Positions 31,009 to 41,020 of a stretch of DNA of 64,000 nucleotides are shown here, piece by piece. The number at the start of each line of letters is the position of its first letter. Position 1 is the first letter of the stretch. The translations under genes were made by a program, and so were the position numbers. Where the stretch lies: NCBI GenBank assembly GCA_010909165.1, contig MU008169.1:806001-870000 (forward strand). The letters are read 5' to 3'. The notes beneath the pieces are model-generated. The model saw only the letters and a list, made by a program, of their open reading frames with translations. It did no database searches and was not told the DNA's origin. The DNA comes from Anthoceros angustus. Lineage: Eukaryota > Streptophyta > Anthocerotopsida > Anthocerotales > Anthocerotaceae.

Positions 31009-31775
31009 AGGATTGGTTTCATCAACCCTATAACAAATAAGTCATCATTTACCATTAAACACTCAAAGTAAATGTTAAACACTCAAAGTTTCATTGACTT
31101 TGAAACACCTAGGTCCACAAAATCTCTGGTCGATTACAAAATATCTCGACCAAAACCTTCTCGTTATTGACCTTATAACGAATTAAAAAGCCGCCACCAA
31201 CCCTAAAACACTTCTCAAGAACCACTGCCTAACCCTAAAACACTTCGAAAACTTCCTGCGCCTACCAACCCTACAACAATTTAGAACTTCCTTCGCCTAC
31301 CAACCCTACACTTCGTGAGAACTTCCATGCCTACCAACGCTATAAAACATGTCATGTTCTTAGGTTTCTCAAGGCCCTTCGAAAGGAACACCCTTCCGTA
31401 AAGGGTCTCTATGTTGTAGCGAACTTTGTATTGTACCTACTCGTATGGTAATGTCTCTACGTTGATGTAGCAACTCTTGATTATTCGTTGTAGCAAGTCA
31501 GCATGTGGGACTATATTTTAAAGCCTTTCCCACCAAAATGATGTTGGATCTTGTTTGTTGGAGCAGCTCTCTATTACAGCTACTCCTTGTAGTGGGACGT
31601 TGTGGTAACTTGTGTTATAGCTTATATCTTGTAATGATTATGTAGTGGGATGTTATGGTAACTTGTGTTGTAGCTCGTGTGTTATAACAATTCTGTGTTG
31701 TACCTTTGTGTTGATGGGTTGTATATGTTGCGGTAAGTCTGAACCTTTATGTCTTGTTCTGAATGCATGTGTTTG
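31009..31775. repeat. 5' module: unit-opening, CCCTAAAA and TTGTAG blocks
   Basis: AAGTAAGGATTGGTTTCATC start. CCAACCCTAAAACACTTC-type units at 31,195-31,335. TTGTAG-type repeats at 31,400-31,770. Same order as 18,300-19,030, with more small deletions. Confidence 0.6.
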
Positions 31776-32311
31776 TGCAGGTGCCTAATGATGTTGAGCA
31801 TCTGGGAATACGTTGAAAAACAATCTGCTTGGGCTGGAGAAGGCATTCCAGCCAGCTCCTCAATGTCGTCGTTTGGACCATCCAACACTCTCTGTGGGTA
31901 ATGACGGGAGGACGCCCTCAGCAGTCCCGCAGGCGGAGTGGATGCACCTGGGAAGGACTCAGATTCCCCTACTTCCGCCTTACAAATTCAGAGCTCTGGG
32001 CTGGCATGTCCGGACCACAGTCAAGTATACTGCTGGAACCAGAGTTTAACCCAAGCGACATTCATGAAGCGGGGAGTAGGTCTTTTCGCGTGGGACAGGA
32101 GAAAGAGGTGATTGTGTATCATGTGGTTGCGTCTGACTCAATCGAGATTGGAAACTACTGACAGTAGGCGAGGAATGGGTCTCAAACAATCGACAACACG
32201 GATGAAGAAGTCAGTGGTCCAAGTAATTGTGGGGATGATTTCTTTCAGTCCAATTCTGTAACGAAGCATGTGGACAGGCTTTATATCGCACACAAGTCAC
32301 GTCAACGTTAG
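31776..32311 (+). pseudogene. SNF2 copy with N-terminus fused to C-lobe
   Basis: The N-terminal region (QPAPQCRRLDHPTLSVGNDG, FRALGWHVRTTV) runs to 32,037 and then switches straight to EPEFNPSDIHEAGSRSFRVG of motif V/VI. Both parents contain ATACTGCTGGA at the join (32,027-32,037), an 11-bp microhomology. It ends VSGPSNCGDDFFQSNSV with the usual stop at 32,309. Walker A, motif II, the middle region and most of the C-lobe are deleted. Confidence 0.75.
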
Positions 32312-32524
32312 CCTGTGGTGATCAAGGTAATGTTGCTGAGGGTACGGTGCTGTGGTTAAGGGACCAACTTGCTCCTTTTACGTCTTGAGGGATGCTACTA
32401 TGGGAGATCTGGCGAGCAAGTTCTGGCTTTCACCTCAGCCCAACTTTCTGCCTCAGAAGCCGAGCTTGGTACCAGCTAAGGAGGTCTTAGCTACTGCGTT
32501 GGGATTGAGAACAGCACCCGAATA
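32312..32524 (+). repeat. 3' module, truncated
   Basis: GGTGATCAAGGTAATGTTGC to ACAGCACCCGAATAATTCTGG, joined to SNF2 middle sequence (GGAAGCTGCGAGGAAGAA). Confidence 0.65.
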
Positions 32525-33488
32525 ATTCTGGGAAGCTGCGAGGAAGAATTTTTGGAAGTCCAAATCTGCTTTTATGAAGAGGACTGGAGATCACAACGCT
32601 AGAGATGTGGGTATACTGAACATGCGGAATCTAACCTTGTTTTGTAGACTCCCATGAAGGTGATCAGCTGAGGTCTCTTCTAGGACTATACGAGTTTGTT
32701 GTTCATATGAAGCTGCAGCCTTTGCAAGCGGACCTGGTGGCAAAAGTGCAATCAAAGGGCAGCGGTAAAAGTGGCAAGTTTAAGCTTACTTCGGAGACAA
32801 CATCAGTGACTGTTCACCCGTCCCTCTGCCCTGACGAGTACTGGGACACAGCTGAGTTTCCTGATCTCGACGGAACAGCCTCGGATCCAAGTAAGGGTGT
32901 GAAAGCCGATTTCGTTATGCAGATCCTATCTCTTTGTGACAAGGCAGGACAAAAGCTTATTATTTTCAGCAAAATGTTCAAGCCTCTGCAATACATGCAG
33001 AGCGTCCTCCAAAAGCACAAGAGCTGGGCCTTGGGAGACAAAGTTCTGAGTGCTGATGGGAAAGTCACCCTAAGGAGATTCAACTCGAAGAACGACCCTT
33101 CGAGGGTTCTTCTGGCCTCTACCAAGGCTCGTGCTTGTGGGGAAGATGTAAACCTTACTGCAGCCTCCAGGATCATACTACTGAGCCAGAGTTTAACCCC
33201 AGCGTCACTCGTCAAGCGGTGAGCAGTGCTTTTCGTGTGGGACAGGAGAAGAAGGTGGTGATAGTGTATCATCTGGTTTCGGCCGACACAACCGAAATTG
33301 AAAATCGTCGAAAGGCCGTAGCCAAGGAATGGGTATCCAAAAATTCTTCGGTATAGGAGCTATCGTGGACAACAGGCATGAAGAAGTCAATGATCCAAGT
33401 ACTTTCGGGGATGACTTCGTTCAATCTAATGCTCTAATGAAGCATGTGGACAGGCTTTACATCGCACACAAGTCACGTCAACTTTAGC
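32525..33488 (+). pseudogene. SNF2 (DRD1/CLSY-like) copy: middle and C-lobe
   Basis: Open for about 171 codons (32,707-33,222): LQADLVAKVQSKGSG, FKLTSETTSVTVHPSLCPDE, GVKADFVMQILSLCDKAGQK, LIIFSKMFKPLQYMQSVLQK, NDPSRVLLASTKARACGEDV. A missing base before motif V breaks the frame (LSQSLTPAS). SSAFRVGQEKKVVIVYHLVS then continues in another frame. It ends MKHVDRLYIAHKSRQL. Older subfamily; no N-lobe. Confidence 0.78.
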
Positions 33489-34250
33489 CTCGTGAGGACG
33501 GAACAACTTGCTTGTTTTACGTCTTGAGAGATGCTCCTATGGGAGATATGGCCAGCAGGTTCTGGCCTTCACCTCAGCCCAACTTTCTGACTGTGAAGCC
33601 GGAGCTTGGTACCAGGTGACGAGGTCCTAGGCACTGCGTTGGGCATTCAAACCAGCTCCCTAATAAGTCTGGAAGCTTGAAATGGGAACAAGCGGTGGGC
33701 TCACATGACTGTCCCTGTTTTAAATCTAGAGTGTGCATGGCCGTGGCATTGCATCTTGGACCGAAAATTTGGGTGGAACACATTTTGCGCTGGACGTGGT
33801 GTTCCCTTCAAATTTCGTGCATCACTGCCTTTTCGTGTCTGAAATTGATGGAAAGTGGCACTCGTGAAACTGCACTCTTTCACGCCGGCGGGGGTGGTGG
33901 CGCAATCGCGTCGTCCGGTTAAGTGAAATGTCGTAGGCTGCCCGACAGCAGGCCCATGCTGAATTCGCCCCGTCCTCCTCTAATTGCATTTTTCCGATGC
34001 TTTTGGCAAAGCGATTGTTCGGGGAATGGCCGGCTGTGCATTCGACTATGCATAGGAATCTTTGGGGTAGGCCATGGAGTTGCTGCAGGAGGAAGTTCCC
34101 AGCATCCTTCGTCCCGTGCGTAGGCTGGAATCTGCAAGGCTCGGAGCCCTGATCAGAACTAGGTTTTGTTTCATCAATCGTTTTCAACCGCTGGCGGCCG
34201 CTCACAGCAAACCAGATTCATGATCTTATATAAAATACAGATTGCTTGCT
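33489..34250 (+). repeat. 3' module (full length)
   Basis: GATGCTCCTATGGGAGATAT through GAGCTTGGTACCAGGTGACG to ACCAGATTCATGATC. It carries an insertion of TTTTAAATCTAGAGTGTGCA near 33,718 relative to 17,480. Confidence 0.7.
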
Positions 34251-34345
34251 ATTCATAGCCTGAACAAGTTAGTCGGGAACAACAGATCGGAAATCGAACC
34301 CGAATCTTCCTAGTAAGAAAACAACCCTCTACAACAACAACAACT
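34251..34345 (-). repeat. tRNA-derived tail, degraded
   Basis: GGAAATCGAACCCGAATCTTC (reversed B-box region) followed by AACCCTCTACAACAACAAC. Confidence 0.45.
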
Positions 34346-34959
34346 TCTGCAGATGAGACCACAAGGCAGCTACGTTAATCTTATGTATGTTTTCCAGACT
34401 GCAGACCACCAATCCCCCGATTATGCTCTCAAGGGTTCATGTTTAGAAAGGTGTAGGTTTGGTATAGCTTGTCTTCTAATTGTTATCAAATCACTCTAAA
34501 AATGCTTCGAACATTGTTCTTATGACAGACTCATGATTTTCAAGAGCTTGAAGTGGATCGACCTTCTCTAAGTTTGGAACCCACCATATGCCAGGAGCAC
34601 TTGCAGCAAAGACATGGCTCCTAGTCGACCTACTCCAATTGTGTACTTGATCATAACTATAATTTTCAATAAATCATATCTAATTATAAATTACAAACGG
34701 CACATCACTTCCTTCCCATATGATGGCTTCGCGATATGTGACTCAAAATTTGTTCTTGCAAAAAGACAAGATCCTCAACGATCGTACTTTGATGATGGCT
34801 ACTTCCATCAATAGTTGCAATTGGGCCTAGCCACTGCAAATCAAAACTGAAGTTTCTAATCCATGCTATTTCCATCAACTGTTGCATTTAGGTTTGGTGT
34901 CTCAAAGTATTTAGTGTGGTGTATGCTTTTCAATTTTGCAAGTGTGAACGGGGCTTCTG
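34346..34959. other. AT-rich repeated spacer
   Basis: Related to 13,130-13,700 (GTAGGTTTGGTATAGCTTG; TTGTTATCAAATC; AGAGCTTGAAGTGGATCGA). No gene recognised. Confidence 0.5.
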
Positions 34960-35350
34960 GAAGCCTACCTACCCTACCGCCTACCAACCCTAAAACACTT
35001 CGCGAGAACTTCCCGCGGCCTACCTATACTATAAAACCCGTGATGTTCTTCAGTTTCCTAGGTTTCTCAAAGCCCCTTCCGCAAAGACGGACGCCCCTTG
35101 TGTGTAGTGAACTCTGTATTGTAGCTACTCTGTATGGTGATTGTAGCAACTCTTGGTCATCTGTTGTAGGTTAGCTTGTACATTGTAGGACTCAATGTTG
35201 AAGCTTGTTGTCACAAAATGATTTTGAGCATGTGTTGAAGCAACTCTGTATTACAGCTTTTGTTGGTTGTTTGTGTTGTTGTAATGATTATGTGTGCATG
35301 TTGTTGTAACTTGTGTTGTTGGATACGTTTGAACTCCGTGTTGCAGCTGT
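34960..35350. repeat. 5' module, short
   Basis: One or two CCAACCCTAAAACACTTCGC units (34,985) and TTGTAG-type repeats to 35,345. Confidence 0.55.
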
Positions 35351-36625
35351 GCTCGTTGGACCATCAGAGACTTGTTTGTCCCACAGTTTCTCATAAATGT
35401 CAGGGAGACTCATGAGAAGACAGAGGCATCCTCAGTGACCAGCTCTGGACCAAGATGAGGCATCAATGCAACCTTCAGTGCTCAGAACCTTGTCCTCAGA
35501 TTATATTGTGAGTCAGTGACCAGTCCAGGCAACTATTCCGTATATTCTTGGTGGTGGTGGTGGGTTTCCGTCAACTGGAGGTAAGGTTCGATGATGGCCG
35601 CAGTGCTCAGGATCCTTTGCTTGTCAGAAATGACTTGAAGCTTAGTCGGCCAGACTAGGTGACTCCTGATGGCAGCACAGAGGGAGCCAGCCAGTCCACT
35701 GTCGCAGCTCTCTCTGGAAGGTTTTTTCAAGATTCTGCGGGCGGGCTGCTTGCTGCAAAGGAGTTGCAGGTTTGAATGGGAACAACCGTAGCCAACACCA
35801 CGGTTCGGGCAAAAATGAAGGGCTTAGCCTGAGGCCTAGTCACAGTCCAGGCTTCCATGTTGGAGGCTGAGACTATAAATCCAACCAAGGGTCCGAAGAC
35901 CCCAGACCCAGTCCGAGTCCAGGGTCTAAGTTTGGAGGCTGAGCCTCTATCTCCGACCTACGATCCGAATACTCCAGACCCAGTCCGAGTCCAGGCTCCA
36001 ACTTTCCTCCAAGACCTTCCTGACGAGGAAAGGCACTGTGTGTCAAGAGAGCACAGATATGTCAGACACAGAGACCAAGGCCAAGGCCATGGAAGATGAG
36101 ATGGCACAACTCTGGAGGCAGGCTCTTGGCTGAAGCGCTTGGAGAGGTAACATCAACTTTGGTTTTCTTTAGCGGTTCTATGGGTACCCTTGTAAAGCAC
36201 ATTTCCGCGTTGCGTACTATTCATAACAGTAAACCTGCATTGTAGTCAACCTGCAGCTATTGAAACGGAGCAACAGCAGAAAGCCGATCGGCTGTATACA
36301 TGACTATGAACGGAATTCAGAATGTGGTCAAGTGTGCTGTCTCTGTGGTCATGTGAGAGCTGCAATGAATGTGGAGTTCTTCGCTCCTCTCCGGGCTGTG
36401 AGCACCACTGGTGTCCATTCGTATCTCCTGCGGCCGTGAGCTTCACTTTGACATCTTTTGTAGAGCTGCTTCACTCTGTTTGAAGGCAATGCGTGGCCAT
36501 GTTTGCAGGCCAAGAGAAGACAGCAACGCCAAAATCCTCGAGGATAAGCATATTTTGGAGGAAGATGAAAATATTCAGCAACCTAGGCCCTTGTACGTCA
36601 GAGCCTGAAGAAAGGCCCACTGAGT
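35351..36625 (+). pseudogene. SNF2 (DRD1/CLSY-like) N-terminal region with Cys/His motif
   Basis: Degraded N-terminal segment to about 35,840. Two 24-residue repeats follow (LEAETINPTKGPKTPDPVRV; LEAEPLSPTYDPNTPDPVRV, 35,858-36,000), then a coiled-coil-like KAMEDEMAQLWRQA. After an intron comes CIHDY with CGQVCCLCGHVRAAMNVEFF (about 36,292-36,390). This resembles the zinc-binding segment preceding the helicase in DRD1/CLSY proteins. A second intron, 36,436-36,508 (73 bp, GTGAGC...TTTGCAG), joins in frame to PREDSNAKILEDKHILEEDE. The copy then folds back on itself at 36,583-36,664. The helicase domain is absent. Confidence 0.75.
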
Positions 36626-36923
36626 GACTTTAGCCTGTTCAGGTTCTGACCTACAAGGGCCTAGGAACCTGAGTCACGTCGACTTTGGCCTCTTGGTGAT
36701 CTCAATGCTATAATAGAGAAGGCAATGCTGCTGAGTGCTCTGGTGCTTTGGTTAAGTGGGGTTTAAAGACAATTGGGGAGCTCTGGAACCTCTTGTTGCT
36801 GTTATACTTCTTGAGGGATGCTGCCATGGGCAGGTGTGGCCATGGTATCAGCTGAGGAGGTCACATGCACTACCCCTAGGCATTCAGACCAACTCCTAGA
36901 ACTTGGAAGCTTGAACTCGGTAT
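35618..36923 (+). repeat. Left arm of inverted repeat (SNF2 N-terminus plus 3' module)
   Basis: Reverse complement of 52,166-53,560. Paired positions sum to 89,090 over most of the length. The partner has about 90 bp more in the 72-bp repeat region. Confidence 0.85.
36583..36664. repeat. Foldback, 27-bp arms
   Basis: CTAGGCCCTTGTACGTCAGA (36,583) is the inverted copy of the segment ending CTACAAGGGCCTAG at 36,664; the loop is 28 bp with a few mismatches. It truncates the SNF2 copy just before the helicase core. The inverted duplicate is at 52,426-52,507. Confidence 0.75.
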
Positions 36924-37194
36924 AAGCGGTGAGCTCACGTGACGGTACTGACACTCGGACTGTTTTTCAGATGTCGGTTGAACCTGCCCGGCCCTTGCAT
37001 CGTGCATCGTAAATTTGGGCGGAACACATTTTGTGCTGGATGTGGTGTTCCCGCTAAAGTTCGTGAATCACTTCTGTTCCGTTTCTGGAATCTTTTGAAA
37101 GTGAGTGAACTGGATCACACCTTGGGGTGCGTCTGAGCTAAGTTTTGCTTGTGAGGTACCAGCATGAGGCATTTTACCCTATCTTGACGGTGGC
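36665..37194 (+). repeat. 3' module
   Basis: CTCTTGGTGATCTCAATGC, GATGCTGCCATGGGCAGGTG, ATCGTGCATCGTAAATTTGG and CACACCTTGGGGTGCGTCTG, then a transition to the next unit. The last part is the unrearranged version of the sequence joined to PPR fragments at 8967 and 11,398. Confidence 0.65.
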
Positions 37195-39570
37195 ACGTAT
37201 CAACCTGCACCTGAGCTCGCAATGTTGCTTGCTAACCTTCCCTTCTCCTCGACTCCCATCCTTGTTGCCTGTGGCAGACATCAACAGGAGGTTTTGAAGC
37301 AGCGGAAGCAGTTATCCGTTACAATGCTCGTCCCAAGGACACCAGCTTATTTGGCACGTGTTGACAATGACATCCAATGGCCGCACTGCAATGCAGGATT
37401 TAACCCCGGAATTTCCACGCCTTTTAACTTACCACATGGTGTCAGGTCCGGCGCCAAGGACATTACTTCTTGTTGCCATTGCGCGTTCTCTGCTGCACTG
37501 TGGCCCATCTGCTGCTTCTGTCGAGATCTGCTGCCCCAGCTCGCTCGATTGCTCTTGCGTTGCACCAGTGCAGCTCCTGATCTTGCTCTTGCTCTTACTC
37601 TTGTGCCTCCTGAGGCTGCAGGCCTGGGCTGTAATTGCTGCCCAGAGCTGCCGATTGTGACTGCTCAGACACCTGGCTCTCACTGCTCCATTTTCTTGCT
37701 TCCGCTTGTGTGCTGGATTGTGGGTTGCCTTTTTACCCTGCTTGGCTTCTTGCTTCCGCTTGTGTGCTGTCCAGATTGTGGGTTGCTTATTTCTTATCCA
37801 GTCTGTTTTCTTGCTTCCGCTTCTGTGCTGGATTGTGGGTTGCTTATTTCTTTCCTACTTGTCACAAGGCAATCCTTCCTGTTGTGCAAATTCTATGCTC
37901 CCAGGTCCGGGGTGGTGTTTTTGTACCTGCCAGTGTCTCCTCGTTTTGGCTGTGCCTTCTCTCTTCCTGCCTTGCTGTCGGTTTTCTGCTGGGTAGGGAG
38001 GAGTTTGTCTATAAGGGAAGGGAGGGATCTGTGGGAGGTTGGGTCCAGATGCATTACCATTCCTGGAGCCAGCCTCAGGGTATTTGCACGGGGCTCATGG
38101 ATTTGTCCTCCTCCTCCTCATGTCATCACCTGCCCTTGCTCAGGGAATCAGCAGGCTGGCCAGGCCTGGACCCCGGCGCCTGCAATGCAGGGGCTGCTGC
38201 CAGCAAGATAGACGATCAGCCAGACCTGGACGTGGCGCTGTGGGACACAACAGGATTGACTGGTGCGTGCATTTCTCAGCCTGTTGATTTGGCTTTTTGT
38301 TCAGGCCAGGTGGTGAGCAGGGCTGACTCAGTTGCTTGAGCAGGTTCGAGAGCAGGGACGGAAGAGGTCTCACGAAGGTGGAATTGATCACCTGAGAAAG
38401 AAATTAAGACTTGCCAGAATTTCAGGGGTGTGAGCGGCTGCGGCAATTTAACCTTCCTCCTGTGACCATTTCTGTACCTTGCCCTGGAACCCTGCAGCCT
38501 GGTAGTGTTGTTCGTGCCCCAGAGGTTATCTGCTTAGATGATGAATATGAGCCTTCTGTTTCAATGCCCAGAGTGTCCCTTTGTCCTTTAGAAACAATCT
38601 GCCCAAGCTTGATGAGGCATCCCAGCCAGCTCCTCAATGTCGTCGTTTGGACCATCCAACACTCTCTGTGGGTAATGACGGGAGGACGCCCTCAGCAGTC
38701 CCGCAGGCCAGAGTGGATGCACCTGGGAAGGACTCAGATTCCCCTACTTCCGCCTTACAAATTCAGAGCTCTGGGCTGGCATGTCCGGACCACAGTCATG
38801 AGTATACTGGACCTGTTCCGTTGTCCTCTCCGGGCTGGAGGACCTCATCCCAGGTTGTGCCTGACAGTATTCCTCCAACATCAATCCACCCGCCAAGCAG
38901 CCCTGTCAGCCTGGGTGCTCAGAACCTTGTCCCTCTGGGCCGGTCTGAGGCTCAGTGCAGAGTCGCTTTCCGGGTCCACGAGCATGCTATTCCGCTCCTG
39001 ACTGGCCGTGGTGAGTTTCCGTCCGTTGGAGGTTTCATGATGCTTTGCACTTTGGCCGCAGTGCTCAGGATCCTTTGCTTGTCAGAAATAGTCAGCCAAA
39101 CCGGGTACCTCCTGATGACAGTATAGAGGAGCTGTAGCCAGTCCAATGACGCAGCTCTCTCTGGAAGGTTCTCAAGGTTCTGCAGGCGGGCCTCTTGCTG
39201 CACAGGAGGTGCAGGTTGGAATGGGGTCAGCTGAAGCCAACACCACGGGTCAGGCAAAGGTGAAGGGCTTAGCCCGAGCCAGTGTTCAGTCCAGGCTCCA
39301 AGTTTGGAGGCTCAGACTAAATCTCCAACCAAGGGTCCGAGACTCCAGACCCAGTCCGAGTCCAGGCTCCAACTTTCCTCCACCCAAGACCTTCCTTCCT
39401 GACGAGGAAAGGACAGATGTATTAGAGAGCACAGATATGTCAGACACAGAGACCAAGGCCAAGGCCATAGAAGATGAGATGGCACAACTCTGGAGAGACG
39501 CTGCGTTGGTTGAAGCGCTTGGAAAGGTAACAGCAACTTTGCTTTGGTTCTGCTCTGCTACGCTACCACA
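37195..39570 (+). pseudogene. SNF2 (DRD1/CLSY-like) N-terminal copy with upstream exons
   Basis: 37,195-38,390 repeats 20,370-21,590, including the three ~60-bp tandem units, with many 1-3-base deletions. 38,400-39,130 is the N-terminal region (FNLPPVTISVPCPGTLQPGS, HPTLSVGNDG, FRVHEHAIPLLTGRGEF). 39,260-39,400 holds remnants of the 24-residue repeats in shifted frames. 39,430-39,527 encodes MSDTETKAKAIEDEMAQLWR and DAALVEALGK, ending at a donor AAAG|GTAACAGC identical to the intron start at 42,147. Everything downstream (Cys/His motif, helicase) is missing. Confidence 0.7.
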
Positions 39571-39779
39571 GGCATCCAGCACGTGCACTTCTATGTCAAC
39601 CACTTTTCGTGCCCAATCTACCAGGCTTCTGACAGCTAACAGCACCTCTTGGTTTAAACCTCAAGTCAAAGGTACTCTGATCCTCAACACTGGAGTGAGT
39701 GTATGGACTGGTTTCATGGTGACTTGCGTACAGTATGCCCCATTTTGTTGTAGAGGGCCAATGCCGAGGCTAAATGCTG
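39571..39779. other. Unassigned sequence
   Basis: A short stretch between the SNF2 intron start and PPR sequence. Open on the plus strand in continuity with the preceding frame, but no family recognised. Confidence 0.3.
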
Positions 39780-40664
39780 GCCAAGGTGGCCCGTTTTGCG
39801 CCTCGTGGCAAACGGGCTGGTCAGACTACCGAGTCCTTGCTATGCACCCAGCAATCAGGGTATTCCATGGCACCACATCCTTTTGGTCAAGCTGTGAAAA
39901 ACCAGACGTGCAAACCACGTTTTGCATACATGTCCTGGACACCGGGCAGTTGCCAACACAACATTAACCAGCAGTCGCCTTTCCACAATCTGTGAGTGCA
40001 GCTGCGTCCCCTTCTGGTTGGCTCCGGTGATTGTTCAGGTCTTCAGGACAGAGGCAAAAGTGACATGCTCAACCAAAACGAGGCCCTCCTGCTCCATTTG
40101 TTCATACGCAACAAGTGCCTCATTTCCTAGCCCTTGTTGGGCATACCCAGCAATCAGCACTGTCTACGCCACCACATCCTTTGTGGCCAAGCTTTCAAAA
40201 GCCTGGCGTGCATCTTCCAGTTCACCACCATACATGTCCACCAGGCAGGTGGCCACCAGGACATCATCCAGCAATTCTCTTTGGACAAGCTATGAATGTG
40301 GCTGCCTGCACTTCTGGAAGGCACCAGTTTTGCACCAGCCTTCACAAGGCAAGCAAACATGGTAAAACCAGGCCTTCCTGCTTCATTTGTCCATACACAA
40401 CAAGTTACTCATGTCCGAGGGGGCCTTGCTGAGAAAACCCAGCAGTCAGCGAGGTCCATGTCACCACGTCCTTCGTGGCACAGCTGTCAGGAACCTGGCG
40501 TGGTTGTTTCAGTTCAAAGCATTTTGCATATATATGCCCACCAGGCAGTTACCCACCAATATATTATCTAGTTGTCCTCTTTCGACAATCTGTGAGTGCA
40601 GCCCGTGCCCTTCTGTAAGGTACCAATCCCTGCACAGGCCTTCATAGGCCAAGCAAAACCTCTT
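39780..40664 (-). pseudogene. PPR gene fragment (minus)
   Basis: Minus-strand pieces such as GAKLVPSRSAGSHIHSLS with LVDMYG-like and ARQAFESLATKDVV-like stretches, repeated about every 100 codons, show several PLS-type motifs in series (about 40,130-40,650). It also includes YAQQGLGNEALVAYEQMEQE near 40,080-40,150 in broken frames. Related to 9839-10,510 but longer and more decayed. Confidence 0.6.
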
Positions 40665-41020
40665 ATTGTTAAAGCCTGTCCAGATGTTTCGGGTGAAAGA
40701 AATCATCAGTGAAAAATCATGAGCACACCTACTTGGTCCCTTAATTCCTGGGATCCCTGTTATCAACGATGCCTTCATGAAGCTTACACTTGCAACTTCT
40801 ACCGCTGCACTGTGGTGAACTGGCCACCACGTTCATGCAAAGGCTATTGTTTGGATGAACAACAAGGTCGAGAAAAGTGCTAAAGAGACTTCAACTCATC
40901 ACCTTCTAGAGGGTCTACATAAGAAGTTAGATTTTTAATGTTTAATATACCCAAATTGCTAGTGTGGTGATCTTTAGTCCTCTTTATGAAAGCATTCTTG
41001 GACTTCCATTTTTTTCTTTT
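40665..41020 (-). pseudogene. SNF2 remnant on minus strand
   Basis: The minus strand carries the middle-region end (FVDPLEGDELKSL-like, VVHPNNSLC-like) and an end resembling DDFFHPKHLDRL-x-NN. Frames are destroyed. It runs opposite to its neighbours and abuts a plus-strand copy at a T-rich tract (about 41,010). Confidence 0.5.
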
